Source of the DNA: Leptolyngbyaceae cyanobacterium T60_A2020_046
GTDB lineage: Bacteria; Cyanobacteriota; Cyanobacteriia; Phormidesmidales; Phormidesmidaceae
DNA length: 35,086 bases
NCBI GenBank assembly: GCA_015272155.1
Contig: JACYME010000180.1
Span: 1-35,086 of the forward strand
Reading direction: 5' to 3'
Below are positions 1 to 8,104 of this stretch, piece after piece. Each line of letters begins with the position of its first letter. Position 1 is the first letter of the stretch. Both the position numbers and the translations under genes were made by a program. A model generated the notes under the pieces. The model was not told where the DNA came from. It did no database searches and was given only the letters and a program-made list of their open reading frames with translations.

Positions 1-144
1 GGATGAAGTCGTTGCTAACTATCGATGTACCTAAAGCAAGTCTGATTCTCATTCTCAAGTAGAATCACTATAACCGACAGATTCTGATAAATGGTAAGGA
101 AAGCAATTGACGCGCCAGAAATTCTCCCAGTTGGACAATCCGGG

Positions 145-243
145 TCATATCCTTAGGGTAAAGTCTCGCTCTCCAGCGGCGTAGAGCCGCAGGACGTGCT
201 GCGCCTTCAGTCGCTGCCCGTGATATTTGCCTGGTGCAGTCAT
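145..243 (-). pseudogene. Possible pentapeptide-repeat protein N-terminal remnant
   Basis: A 32-codon minus-strand frame starts with ATG and contains LRLYAAGERDF. Many cyanobacterial pentapeptide-repeat proteins open with a similar YAAGERDF-type segment just before the A(D/N)LXX repeats. Here the frame stops five codons after the motif, and I see no repeats in the other two frames downstream. I therefore read it as a decayed fragment rather than a working gene. The match rests on one short motif recalled from the family, so a chance resemblance is possible. Confidence 0.3.
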
Positions 244-261
244 CTGCCTCCCCACTCGGCC

Positions 262-294
262 AGAAACCCGGTTTCTTGGAGAAACCGGGTTTCT
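262..294. repeat. Paired palindrome AGAAACCCGGTTTCT
   Basis: Two 15-base units, AGAAACCCGGTTTCT (262-276) and AGAAACCGGGTTTCT (280-294), are separated by TGG. Each unit is itself a palindrome around its central base, and the two are reverse complements of each other, so the whole forms a 15-bp stem with a 3-base loop. It lies about 100 bases past the stop of the minus-strand operon and could fold as a terminator for it. The same core occurs again at 8019-8086, so it looks like a dispersed intergenic element of the genome. Confidence 0.75.
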
Positions 295-390
295 TTGATT
301 TAAGCCCACCCGCCGAAGCGATGCCACAGTGAGCTGGCATGGAGACTCACGTCACGCAAGCCCGATTGATAGAGTTCGCCGCGTCCTGGC

Positions 391-1005
391 CTAATCGACC
401 CAGCCGATTTCCTCTTCAGACAGCATGGCTTGGGTTTTGGCGGGTTGTTCGCCGCGTCGGATGGCGTATTCTGGGATGCCCTTTTCGCCACCGCGCCGCA
501 TCATTTTGACCGAAAGGGCCGGGCGCGGAGCGGGTGCTGTGGGGCGGGTGGGGACGGCGATCGGTGCGGGTGGGGCGCTGGCTTGCGGTTCGGGCGGGGC
601 GGCGGCGGTGCTCATCTTGAGGATCATCTGCTTGGCTTCTTCGAGTTCCGCGATCGCCGTTTCAAGCTGGGCCGCTTTTTCCTGGGCTGCTTGTTCTGCC
701 TGCTCCAGATCGTCCTTAAGTTCAAACAGTCGGGTCTGTTGAGCGTCGAGGTCTTGCTGAAGTTCTGCGATGGTTTGGGTCAGTTCCGCCTCCTTGGCGG
801 TGGCGGCAGTGGTGGCGGCTTGGAGTGCGGCCTCTAGCTCAGCGACTTGTTTTTCCAGGTCAGCCTTGGTGGGGCCGCGCTGACGGGTCGATCGCGATGG
901 GGTGGGCGAGTCTGGCGCTTTTGCAGCCTCCTCGACAGCGGCCTCCGGGGCCGGGGTCGGCTGTACTTCTTCCTTGAGGAGGTCAGATAGATTCTTTTTA
1001 CTCAT
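391..1005 (-). CDS. Coiled-coil partner of ParA, McdB-like
   Basis: This 204-residue protein has a charged N-terminus ([13 protein letters not shown]), a linker, a long heptad-like segment rich in Ala, Glu, Gln and Leu (about 46-130), a Pro/Ala-rich stretch (134-163) and a short basic-then-acidic tail ending EEEIGWVD, with Trp202 as the only tryptophan. The ATG overlaps the TGA of the upstream parA gene by four bases (ATGA), implying translational coupling. McdB proteins, which position carboxysomes together with the ParA-type ATPase McdA, are small, partly disordered coiled-coil proteins with a tryptophan in an acidic C-terminal tail, and this fits. A generic ParB-like partner or an unrelated adaptor remains possible because no DNA-binding domain or family signature is visible. 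Confidence 0.7.
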   Translation of the reverse strand: MSKKNLSDLLKEEVQPTPAPEAAVEEAAKAPDSPTPSRSTRQRGPTKADLEKQVAELEAALQAATTAATAKEAELTQTIAELQQDLDAQQTRLFELKDDLEQAEQAAQEKAAQLETAIAELEEAKQMILKMSTAAAPPEPQASAPPAPIAVPTRPTAPAPRPALSVKMMRRGGEKGIPEYAIRRGEQPAKTQAMLSEEEIGWVD

Positions 1006-1754
1006 CGGGATCTCCAGTCTTGCTGTACTTCTTCGGCGACGCGGCGATAGTCGTTGCGGGCTTCGTTGGCGTTGGCTCCGCGCCAGTGGGTGATGGGCAG
1101 GCCGTCGAGGGCGGCGCGTTCGTGGGCTTTGTAGGTGCGGACGATCGCTTGACACGCCGGAATGGCCAGCTCGCTCAAGGTGGTTTGCGCCTCGATCGCT
1201 TCGGCTAAGCTACGCGAGTCAACCTTGGTGAGCAATACCCGATGGGCCACCCCCGACGGCGTCACGGCGGCCTTGATGGTGCGAATTAGGGCAGACAAGT
1301 CCATCGGGGCCGGGGGAGTGGGCAACAAGATATAGTCGGCAATGGGAATCACCGCCGCGAGGGCTTGGGAGTCGAGGGCGGGAGGCGTATCCACCACAAT
1401 CAGAGAATATTGGCGCACTGCTTTCAGTTTGCCGAGTTGTGCGGCGTCTGTGGTCTGTGTGATATCAAACGTCACGGGGTTGGGGCTGCGCGACACCCAC
1501 CAGGTCGCTGAGCCCTGGGGGTCGGCATCCACCAGCAGGACGGATTGGGTGTCGGCAAAAATCGCCGCCAGGTTGACCGCCGTCGTGGTTTTGCCCACGC
1601 CGCCTTTGCCGTTGAGCACAACCAGCACGCGGGGCGGCGGCGCGGATGCACCAGCGGCGGATGATGATTCGGTTTTGGTGTGTGGCGATCGCCCCAAAAT
1701 CGAACTCCCGATGACAGACTCAGTGGCCCCATTTTGCCTAATGACAGCAACCAT
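1002..1754 (-). CDS. ParA-family ATPase, McdA-like
   Basis: The protein carries a deviant Walker A box KGGVGKTT at 50-57 with the signature lysine, a DADPQG motif at 76-81 and a Walker B-like strand LIVVDTPP at 118-125, so it is a MinD/ParA ATPase that should dimerise on ATP and bind DNA non-specifically. The chosen ATG gives an unusual leader of about 45 residues before the first strand; a GTG at 1628 would place the start just before LVVLNGKGG and is a fair alternative. It sits 18 bases after the HAD gene and overlaps the coiled-coil gene by four bases. No parB or centromere repeats are seen nearby, so carboxysome or other cargo positioning (McdA type) is favoured over chromosome partition. 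That choice is inference. Confidence 0.85.
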   Translation of the reverse strand: MVAVIRQNGATESVIGSSILGRSPHTKTESSSAAGASAPPPRVLVVLNGKGGVGKTTTAVNLAAIFADTQSVLLVDADPQGSATWWVSRSPNPVTFDITQTTDAAQLGKLKAVRQYSLIVVDTPPALDSQALAAVIPIADYILLPTPPAPMDLSALIRTIKAAVTPSGVAHRVLLTKVDSRSLAEAIEAQTTLSELAIPACQAIVRTYKAHERAALDGLPITHWRGANANEARNDYRRVAEEVQQDWRSR

Positions 1755-1772
1755 TGGGCCATGACAGGTTGA

Positions 1773-2402
1773 CTATACCGCATCTGCGATCGCGAGCAAC
1801 TCCTGGGGCTGGGAGATGAGCCAGTCGGGCTGGGCAGCGGTCAACGCCGAGGCGCTGTTGAACCCCCAGGTAACGGCAACCATCCGCAGCCCGGCCCGGC
1901 GCGCAGCCTCAATGTCGCGGGTTTCGTCGCCGACGTAAAGGGTTTGAGCGGGGTCTAGGGCGTGGTGCTGAAGGCAGCGGCGAATCAGCCGCCCTTTACC
2001 GAATAGGGTGCCGCCGCCCTCGACGCCCAAAAACAGCGGGGTCAGGCCGTGGGCGTCGAGAAAACGCTGGACATTTTCGGCGGCATTGGTGGTGACGATC
2101 GCGCACTGATGCCCCTGCGATCGCAGCGATCGCAGGGTTTCTGGAATACCTGGAAACGGTTGCAGGTGTGGGCTTTCGTGGTGAAGCTCCGCCCGCACCC
2201 GTCGCAGCAAGGCCGGCAACCGCAGCAGCGGCATCTGAGACTGCCAGATCAGTTGTCGCGCACTCAGCCCCTTCAGCGCATCGACCTGATCCAGCGGCGT
2301 GGGCCGATAGCCAAACTCCGGCGCGAGGCGGTTGGTAATCTCCACCAGCACCGGCAGGCTATCAGCAAGGGTGCCGTCAAAATCAAACAGCAACGTCGTC
2401 AC
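1773..2402 (-). CDS. HAD-superfamily hydrolase (phosphoglycolate phosphatase-like)
   Basis: This protein is a phosphatase of the haloacid dehalogenase superfamily, 209 residues from the GTG start. Motif I is DFDGT at 7-11 (nucleophile Asp7 and Asp9), motif II is VTTN at 103-106, motif III is a lysine near 136, and motif IV is GDETRD at 158-163. The alpha-helical cap between motifs I and II is the type seen in phosphoglycolate phosphatases, but the substrate cannot be read from sequence. The GTG at 2402 lies five bases after the stop of the oxidoreductase gene; a TTG at 2423 overlapping that gene is also possible. It belongs to the four-gene minus-strand operon. Confidence 0.85.
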   Translation of the reverse strand: MTTLLFDFDGTLADSLPVLVEITNRLAPEFGYRPTPLDQVDALKGLSARQLIWQSQMPLLRLPALLRRVRAELHHESPHLQPFPGIPETLRSLRSQGHQCAIVTTNAAENVQRFLDAHGLTPLFLGVEGGGTLFGKGRLIRRCLQHHALDPAQTLYVGDETRDIEAARRAGLRMVAVTWGFNSASALTAAQPDWLISQPQELLAIADAV

Positions 2403-2407
2403 AGGCG

Positions 2408-4483
2408 TTACCAGGGTCGCCAATCATCCCAATTCTCATTGAAAATTGAGGTGTCGGGAAACTTCGTCGGGTTGCCCTTTTGCTCAATTTCGCGGCGCAG
2501 GGCCTCAAGCTGGGGTTCCTGGCTGGGCAGGTTATCAACCAGCTCGTAGGGCATGACGCCATTGCGCAGGGCAAAGTCGATGGTGATGCCAGCGGCAGCC
2601 CCAACCGACCACTCAAAGGAATGGACGCGGTAGGCGGCGGCAGCGATGGTGCTGGCGGCAATACTCTTGCTGGCGACCAGCAGGTTATCGATGCGCTGGG
2701 GGATCATCGCCCGCAGGGGAATCTGGGCGGGGTAAGCTGGGCCGTGGGCCTGGCGCACACCCGGCCGCTCGATGTTGCCGGGGGCTTCGGGGGGGGCTTC
2801 GGTCATGCAGGGGTGGAAGTCGATCGCGTATTGCGCAATGCCCACCGAGTCGGGATAAATGCGCGATCGCGTCCGACGGTCAATTTCTGACGGCTCTAGG
2901 CGATTCATAATGGCATCCACCGCGTTGACGCCCGCCACCTCTTGCCAGAGGGCGCGGTACATCTCAGGAGTCAGGTTTTCGCGATAGAAGGGATCGTTGA
3001 AATCCACCCAGGTAAAGTCAATTTCATTAATGGCAAAGCCCTCGTCATAGCCAAAGGAAGGACGCCCGATGATGCGCCGTCCTTCGCGCATGTAGGGATG
3101 CTTTGATAGCCCGTGGGCAGTGCCCATGGGCGCGTCAAAGCCCGTTAACAGGCGGCTATTGGGGAAAGGCTCCTTAACCGCATCATCCAACTGGGAGTCG
3201 GTACTGCCAAAGGCCAGCCAGTAGTAATAGGCGAGGGCGTTTTCTTCCCCTCGGCGCAAGGTTTCCGTGCGCAGGCCACCCAGCCAGCCACCGGGCTCAA
3301 GCTGCCCCTCAGTGACCAGTTGCTCATGGGTGTAGATCAGGTTATCGACGGCGGTACCGGGACGATAGTCGTTGCCCCAGGTCCAGTTCTGCATCGAGAT
3401 ATCGCCGGGGCGGGGCCGGGGGACGCCCGCGATCGTCTCCGTACGACGCGGCCCGGTGCTCAGCAGGCGGCGATAGGTAAACACAAAGTCGTAGTAATCC
3501 AAGGGGCGGAAGCCATCCCGCGCCCGTTCGTAGCTGAAGTAGGGCTGGTATATCCAGTAAAATTCCGGGATTTCCTCACCGCTGGGGCGGCGGGTTTTCT
3601 CCATGGCAAAGGTGTAGGTGAAGCCCTGGGTGCAGTAGGGATCGGCTGTCCGCACGGGGGAAGAGGGGTTCAGGGCCGACTGGGGATCTAACCCGAGGCG
3701 GTAGGGCACGTCGGCGAGGGCAATGACTTCCCCGGTTTCCGTCGCTTCGACGACATACCAATCGGCAGGGCCGTCGGCATGTTGGGCGCGGGGCACAAAC
3801 TCCAGGATGGTTTTCTGGAAGCGATCGGAGTCTTCGTAGCGGTAGGCGTCTTCAATGGTTTGGGACAGCGGCTCGGTATTGAGGGGGGGAGCACCGGGGG
3901 CCGGGCGATGGCGCAAACTAATGACGCGGGTGATCTGGCGTCCGTCGGGGCTGGTGGCGATCGCTTTAGGCACCGTTGAGGGGAACCACTTCAGCTCACC
4001 GCGACCTTCGCGGGCGGCCTCGGTCAACATGCCGAAGAGGATGTCGTGGGCGTCTTCGGGCATGAAGCAGGAGGCGCTTACCCAGCAGCGGCCTGGGTTT
4101 TGCTCACCATAGCGCTGGGCCACGCGATCGCGCAGTTTGAGATAGCCCGCCGCGTAGAACAACAACTGGCGCTGGCGGCGCGACTCATCCAGCGCGGTAG
4201 TGCCCTGGGAAGAAATCTGTCCGCCCACCCAGTCAGTCATCTCCGTGAGGCAGACGGTGCGGCCCGCCTTGAGGCTTTCGTAGGCGGTAGCGGTGCCCGC
4301 CAACCCGCCGCCAATGATCAGTACGTCGCATTCCACCGTACGATCAGGGTCGCGCGGTAAGCCCAGTTCGGCATTGCTCGTCTCTTGGGCGGGGGCGATG
4401 TGGGGTGCCAGGGGCACGCTGCTGAGGGCGATCGCGATTCCCATCACAAGGCTCATCCATCGCCGAGGCGCACGTCGAATCAT
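2408..4483 (-). CDS. Exported FAD-dependent oxidoreductase
   Basis: The 691-residue product opens with a basic N-terminus (MIRRAPRRW), a hydrophobic core and a likely cleavage site after APA near residue 32, so it is predicted to be exported. The mature part starts with an FAD-binding Rossmann strand, DVLIIGGGLAGTATAY, with GGGLAG at 58-63. The overall pattern, including the segment DWVGGQISSQGT after the nucleotide fold, fits the FAD_oxidored family (PF12831-type), whose substrates are mostly unknown. Folding with FAD before export would call for the Tat route, and RRWMSL is a loose Tat-like motif. The ATG at 4483 was preferred to the GTG one codon upstream. It is the first gene of the operon leading to the parA pair. 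Confidence 0.85.
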   Translation of the reverse strand: MIRRAPRRWMSLVMGIAIALSSVPLAPHIAPAQETSNAELGLPRDPDRTVECDVLIIGGGLAGTATAYESLKAGRTVCLTEMTDWVGGQISSQGTTALDESRRQRQLLFYAAGYLKLRDRVAQRYGEQNPGRCWVSASCFMPEDAHDILFGMLTEAAREGRGELKWFPSTVPKAIATSPDGRQITRVISLRHRPAPGAPPLNTEPLSQTIEDAYRYEDSDRFQKTILEFVPRAQHADGPADWYVVEATETGEVIALADVPYRLGLDPQSALNPSSPVRTADPYCTQGFTYTFAMEKTRRPSGEEIPEFYWIYQPYFSYERARDGFRPLDYYDFVFTYRRLLSTGPRRTETIAGVPRPRPGDISMQNWTWGNDYRPGTAVDNLIYTHEQLVTEGQLEPGGWLGGLRTETLRRGEENALAYYYWLAFGSTDSQLDDAVKEPFPNSRLLTGFDAPMGTAHGLSKHPYMREGRRIIGRPSFGYDEGFAINEIDFTWVDFNDPFYRENLTPEMYRALWQEVAGVNAVDAIMNRLEPSEIDRRTRSRIYPDSVGIAQYAIDFHPCMTEAPPEAPGNIERPGVRQAHGPAYPAQIPLRAMIPQRIDNLLVASKSIAASTIAAAAYRVHSFEWSVGAAAGITIDFALRNGVMPYELVDNLPSQEPQLEALRREIEQKGNPTKFPDTSIFNENWDDWRPW

Positions 4484-4722
4484 CACGGTTCTAGGTCCTC
4501 ACCACCTTGTCTCTTTACGGTAAAAGCCGGGACGAGTCTTGTCCTGACCGGGTTTCATCAATTTTTCAGTGCAGACAATTTAGCGCTTAGGCAACCCACA
4601 GCAGGATGGCTGAGCCGAAGCTATTGTAATCTCCCCAATCGGGGGTCAACAGAACTCCGCGTTCTGGCTGGGAAAAGGTTGCGATTCAGGCAGTAGCTAA
4701 GAATTTAGCGTTTTGGGCAGCC
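4484..4722. other. Operon upstream region
   Basis: This spacer separates two minus-strand genes and should contain the promoter of the oxidoreductase-to-mcdB-like operon. The nonamer AATTTAGCG occurs twice in direct orientation, at 4577-4585 and 4702-4710. I could not identify a convincing -35/-10 pair or a known operator. Confidence 0.3.
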
Positions 4723-6462
4723 CTAAAATCCTAGGTCAGCCTTGGCAATTTCGGCAGCTTTGAACAGGGGTTCATCGGGCATTTCTTCCCAGGCGGTGGT
4801 GCCCACCTCGGCATAGAACTGGCTGTCATAGCCCCGGGTGCGGACGACGACGGGCATCGGCGTAGCGTGGCCAAGAATCAACGCCTGTTGTTTTGAATCC
4901 AGTTTTGCCAGCACCGATCGCAAGCTTTGGGCGCCAGACACGCCGGTAAAAATGGCGTCGATATCCTTCTCATCGTTCAACAGGGCGGTGATGCGGGTGC
5001 CAATTTGCGACATCACCTCGTTATCGATGCCCGAGGGCCGCTGATCGACCACCAGCAGGGTGACGAAGTATTTCCGCATTTCGCGGGCGATCGTGCCAAA
5101 AATGGTCTGTCGCGCCGTCGCCGGGTCTAGAAAACGGTGCGCTTCTTCGATGGTGATGACCAACTGTTGCGGGCGATCGCTGGGGTTTTTGGTTTGCAAA
5201 AAGCGATCGGCCTTTTTCACATAGCTGGCGTGGATGCGGCGCGCAATCACATTGGTCGCCAGCATGTAAGACAACAGGTTTGACTGCGACCCAAACTCAA
5301 CGATGACGTGCTTCCCACCATCTAATGCTTCGAGCACTTGCCCCACATAATTGTGCGGACAGGCGGCGCGGATGTATTTCAAATCTGCCAAGCGGGTCAG
5401 TTTGCGTTGCAGCGCCATAATCGAGGACTTGTTGCCCATTTTGGTTTCGCAAAAGTCCTGGATTTCCTCATTCGTCATCGACAGCAGGCGGTTGACCCAG
5501 CCCTTGCCAAACTCATTGCGCAGAATGATGGCGTTTTCCAAGCTGGCTTCCGAGAGGTTGAGTTCTCCCCGCACCAGGGTCAAATCTTCCACATCAATTT
5601 GGTCAAAGCTGATATAAAGCTCCTGGGCATCGCGCACGCCGCGCCGTTTGGTCGCCTCAGGGTCGAGGGTGAAAATCTGTACCTGCCCCGGAAAAAGCTG
5701 ACGCAATCCCTTCACGGTGCTGAAGTGCTTGCCCTCACTCATGGCCTCCCAGCCATATTCAGAGTGCATGTCAAAAATGAGGTTGACCGCTGCCCGCCGC
5801 TGAATGATGCCCGAAAGCAGCACCCGCGTCAGAAAGGATTTGCCCGTGCCGGATTTGCCAAAAATGCCGTTGCTGCGCTCGACGAAGCGATCGAGATCGA
5901 GGCAAATGGGCACGTCCATATCAATGGGTTGCCCGATGACGAAGTTGCGGCGGTGGGGGTCATCTGCCCATCCAAAGACGACGCGAAAGTCTCGCTCGGC
6001 AGCATCGTAGACCTGGCTAAAGTGGCCCGGAATGGTTTTGACGGGCAGGAGCTCAACGTCGGCGCTGCTCTGGGCTTGGTAGTTCGCGAGGGTCGCCTTC
6101 GAGGATTTGCGGGCGGGCCCTTGGCGATCGCGGTCAGCACTCCACACTGCGGGAACCGATGCGTCCTTAGGCGTAAACATCAGCATGGGGCTGAGGTTGA
6201 TGGTGCCGTAGGTGCCCGTGCCCGCGAGCACCTCTTGCAAAAACAGGTTGCTGGGTTCCGGGGGGTTCGCCAAAATGCGGGCGCTGGCAGTGCCCAGGGC
6301 CACGTCGGTCAACATGCAGAAAAAGCGCGATCGCCGCCCCTGCACCACAAGAAACTTGCCCACGCGCATGTCTTCGACCGACACATCGGGATGTAGCCGC
6401 ACCGCTAATCCCTGGCTCAAGGATCCTTCAATGACCGACCCCAAGGGCTGTCCTAACTCCAT
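4723..6462 (-). CDS. HerA-like ATPase with N-terminal barrel
   Basis: This 579-residue protein has a small N-terminal beta-rich region (about 1-95) resembling the HAS-barrel of HerA proteins, followed by a RecA-fold ATPase of the DUF87/HerA class. Walker A is GKSGTGKS at 202-209 and Walker B is LVITIEEAH at 434-442 with catalytic-type Glu pair; DQRPSGID at 473-480 matches the sensor/arginine region of the family. HerA proteins form hexameric DNA translocases, usually paired with a NurA nuclease, but no nuclease gene is visible next to it. The ATG at 6462 was chosen over a GTG four codons upstream. It is divergent from the AI-2E gene. Cellular role is unknown; a repair or DNA-pumping role is inference from family. 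Confidence 0.85.
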   Translation of the reverse strand: MELGQPLGSVIEGSLSQGLAVRLHPDVSVEDMRVGKFLVVQGRRSRFFCMLTDVALGTASARILANPPEPSNLFLQEVLAGTGTYGTINLSPMLMFTPKDASVPAVWSADRDRQGPARKSSKATLANYQAQSSADVELLPVKTIPGHFSQVYDAAERDFRVVFGWADDPHRRNFVIGQPIDMDVPICLDLDRFVERSNGIFGKSGTGKSFLTRVLLSGIIQRRAAVNLIFDMHSEYGWEAMSEGKHFSTVKGLRQLFPGQVQIFTLDPEATKRRGVRDAQELYISFDQIDVEDLTLVRGELNLSEASLENAIILRNEFGKGWVNRLLSMTNEEIQDFCETKMGNKSSIMALQRKLTRLADLKYIRAACPHNYVGQVLEALDGGKHVIVEFGSQSNLLSYMLATNVIARRIHASYVKKADRFLQTKNPSDRPQQLVITIEEAHRFLDPATARQTIFGTIAREMRKYFVTLLVVDQRPSGIDNEVMSQIGTRITALLNDEKDIDAIFTGVSGAQSLRSVLAKLDSKQQALILGHATPMPVVVRTRGYDSQFYAEVGTTAWEEMPDEPLFKAAEIAKADLGF

Positions 6463-6684
6463 CGTGCCCCTCACAGCGTGCCTTTTGAGTCATGGTAGCC
6501 CGTTTATCCCAATCCAATACATCTGTTTACCAGTTCGTTTGCATTGCCCCCTTCCCCAGATGAGGCTGTCCACCCACTTACCCACTTCCCTCAGCGAGAT
6601 CCATCAACCCAGACCCTTGAGAATGGCTGGAGATCTGCTATAGATGAGGTGGCAAATCCTCGCTTCAAAAAGGATTCAGACGGG

Positions 6685-7824
6685 ATGCAACCCAATGAAC
6701 AGCGCATCACCCTATCGGTGACGAGCATTGCCTGGATAGTTGCGGCGGTGCCGTTGCTGTTGCTGGCGTGGCAGCTTCGCAGCTTGGTCTTGTTATTGAT
6801 GATTGCGATTGTGCTGGCGGCGGCGATTGCCCCCGTGGTGGATTGGGCAGAGCGCTATCGCGTTCCCCGGTGGCTGGGGGTGGTGCTGGCCTATTTATCG
6901 ATTTTTGCGGTGATTACCGGCATTGGGCTGCTGGTGGGGCCAACGGTGGTGGAGCAGATTCAGCGGTTGCTGCGTCAGACGCCGATTTCCCTCAAACAGG
7001 TGCTTGACTACGCGGAAAGCTGGATCGTGTCGTTCAACGATGAACGCCCAGAACTGGCCAGCCAACTCTTCAACCAAGTGGTCGATGTGCAGGGATTGAC
7101 GCGCTGGGTGATTCGCTCTAGCCAGCAGTTGTTGGTGCGCTCTTACAGCGTTACAACGGGGATTTTGGGCGGGGTGTTTAGTATCATTTTGGCGCTGTTT
7201 TTGTCGGGGTATATGCTGGCCGACAATCGTACCCTGATTCGCAACTTTGTGCGGCTGCTGCCGCAGCCCTGGGACGATCGCATGGCAGCGCAGATGGGGC
7301 CAATGGGAAATCGCATTGGCAGCTACATTCGGGGCCGATTGTTGGTGTCGATCATTCTGGCGATCGCAACGACGATAAGCCTCAGCGTGCTGGGCCTGTC
7401 GGATTTTGCCCTGGGGTTGGGCGCGATCGCGGGCGTCACCAACTTGATTCCCTTTTTGGGGCCAATTTTGGGCGCAATTCCCGCCCTCGTCGTCGCCATC
7501 TCCCAAGGCGGTTGGACGTTTTTGTGGGTGTTGCTGCTCTACGTCATCATCCAAAACGTCGAAACCTACGTCCTCGATCCCCTCTTGGTGGGGTCATCGG
7601 TGGGGGTGCATCCCCTTTATCAACTCTTGGCAGTGCTAGGCGGCACCCAAGTGCTGGGAATCATCGGCGCACTCATCGTCCCGCCGTGGATTGCAGGCGG
7701 TGCGGTGCTGCTCGAAAATCTCTACCTGCGGCCCAAGCTCATGGCCGAACGTCGGAATGGTGCTCAACTAAGCCCAACCCCTTCCGCAGAAGCGCCCCCT
7801 GAGCCAATGATGAGCGGCTCTTAA
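6685..7824 (+). CDS. AI-2E family transporter
   Basis: A 379-residue polytopic membrane protein. The N-terminal half has tandem hydrophobic helices (about 14-60 and 68-95), then a soluble amphipathic stretch (about 100-165), and the C-terminal half has four or more further helices with the conserved pattern NLIPFLGPILGAIPA near residue 255. This is the AI-2E/PerM family (formerly UPF0118), whose members move small molecules or ions in ways that are poorly defined; the quorum-signal name should not be taken literally. The ATG at 6685 was chosen because upstream in-frame codons show no membrane-protein character. It stands alone, divergent from the HerA-like gene. Confidence 0.88.
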   Translation: MQPNEQRITLSVTSIAWIVAAVPLLLLAWQLRSLVLLLMIAIVLAAAIAPVVDWAERYRVPRWLGVVLAYLSIFAVITGIGLLVGPTVVEQIQRLLRQTPISLKQVLDYAESWIVSFNDERPELASQLFNQVVDVQGLTRWVIRSSQQLLVRSYSVTTGILGGVFSIILALFLSGYMLADNRTLIRNFVRLLPQPWDDRMAAQMGPMGNRIGSYIRGRLLVSIILAIATTISLSVLGLSDFALGLGAIAGVTNLIPFLGPILGAIPALVVAISQGGWTFLWVLLLYVIIQNVETYVLDPLLVGSSVGVHPLYQLLAVLGGTQVLGIIGALIVPPWIAGGAVLLENLYLRPKLMAERRNGAQLSPTPSAEAPPEPMMSGS

Positions 7825-7951
7825 GCACGTGTTTTCACGCTCTCAGCCTCCCCTTGAGGCAGCATCTTCCCCAGTGCCGCACAGGAAAGGCAATTGATGT
7901 TGAACCACTTCCCCAAGCAGGATTACCGCGCCCGCCCTCAAAACAGGGTAA

Positions 7952-8004
7952 GGGGCTGTCACCCAGCAGTGATCGGAACTCTGAGTTGAATTGGTGACAG
8001 CCCC
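7952..8004. terminator. Long inverted repeat between convergent genes
   Basis: GGGGCTGTCACC (7952-7963) and GGTGACAGCCCC (7993-8004) form a perfect 12-bp stem with a 29-base loop. It lies between the ends of the AI-2E gene (plus) and pntB (minus) and could stop transcription from both sides, although there is no long T-run. A bidirectional terminator is an inference from position. Confidence 0.5.
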
Positions 8005-8018
8005 CAGAAGGTCAATAC

Positions 8019-8086
8019 AGAAACCCGGTTGCTCTGCTGAAATTGACTGCATCGTGTCAATTCGCGGCCGAACAAACCGGGTTTCT
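8019..8086. repeat. Nested inverted repeat carrying the AAACCCGGTT element
   Basis: AGAAACCCGGTT (8019-8030) pairs with AAACCGGGTTTCT (8074-8086), giving a 12-bp outer stem. Inside, AATTGAC (8041-8047) pairs with GTCAATT (8056-8062), so a two-tier hairpin can form. The outer arms share the core of the palindrome at 262-294, here pulled apart by an insert of 43 bases. It ends about 18 bases before the pntB stop and may act as the terminator of the transhydrogenase operon as well as a dispersed repeat. Confidence 0.6.
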
Positions 8087-8104
8087 TCACACGGCACCGA
8101 TGCC

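Larger units (their letters stand above)
1..390. other. Spacer without an intact gene
   Basis: No convincing intact gene is seen in this stretch at the window edge. It holds a short minus-strand remnant resembling the start of a pentapeptide-repeat protein (145-243) and a pair of palindromes (262-294), both listed separately. The first hundred bases are AT-richer than the rest and contain a loose inverted repeat of GATTCT and AGAATC, which could belong to the control region of a gene outside the window. The open frames on both strands here have no recognisable protein features. Confidence 0.5.

Noticed and set aside
68-340. A 90-codon minus-strand frame with two KKPGF segments
   Set aside because: The repeated KPGF comes from the palindrome pair at 262-294 and the rest has no protein character; only the embedded pentapeptide-like remnant in another frame is kept.
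4577-4710. Two AATTTAGCG copies 125 bases apart as operator sites
   Set aside because: Only nine bases, no symmetry and no known regulator with this site; could be chance.
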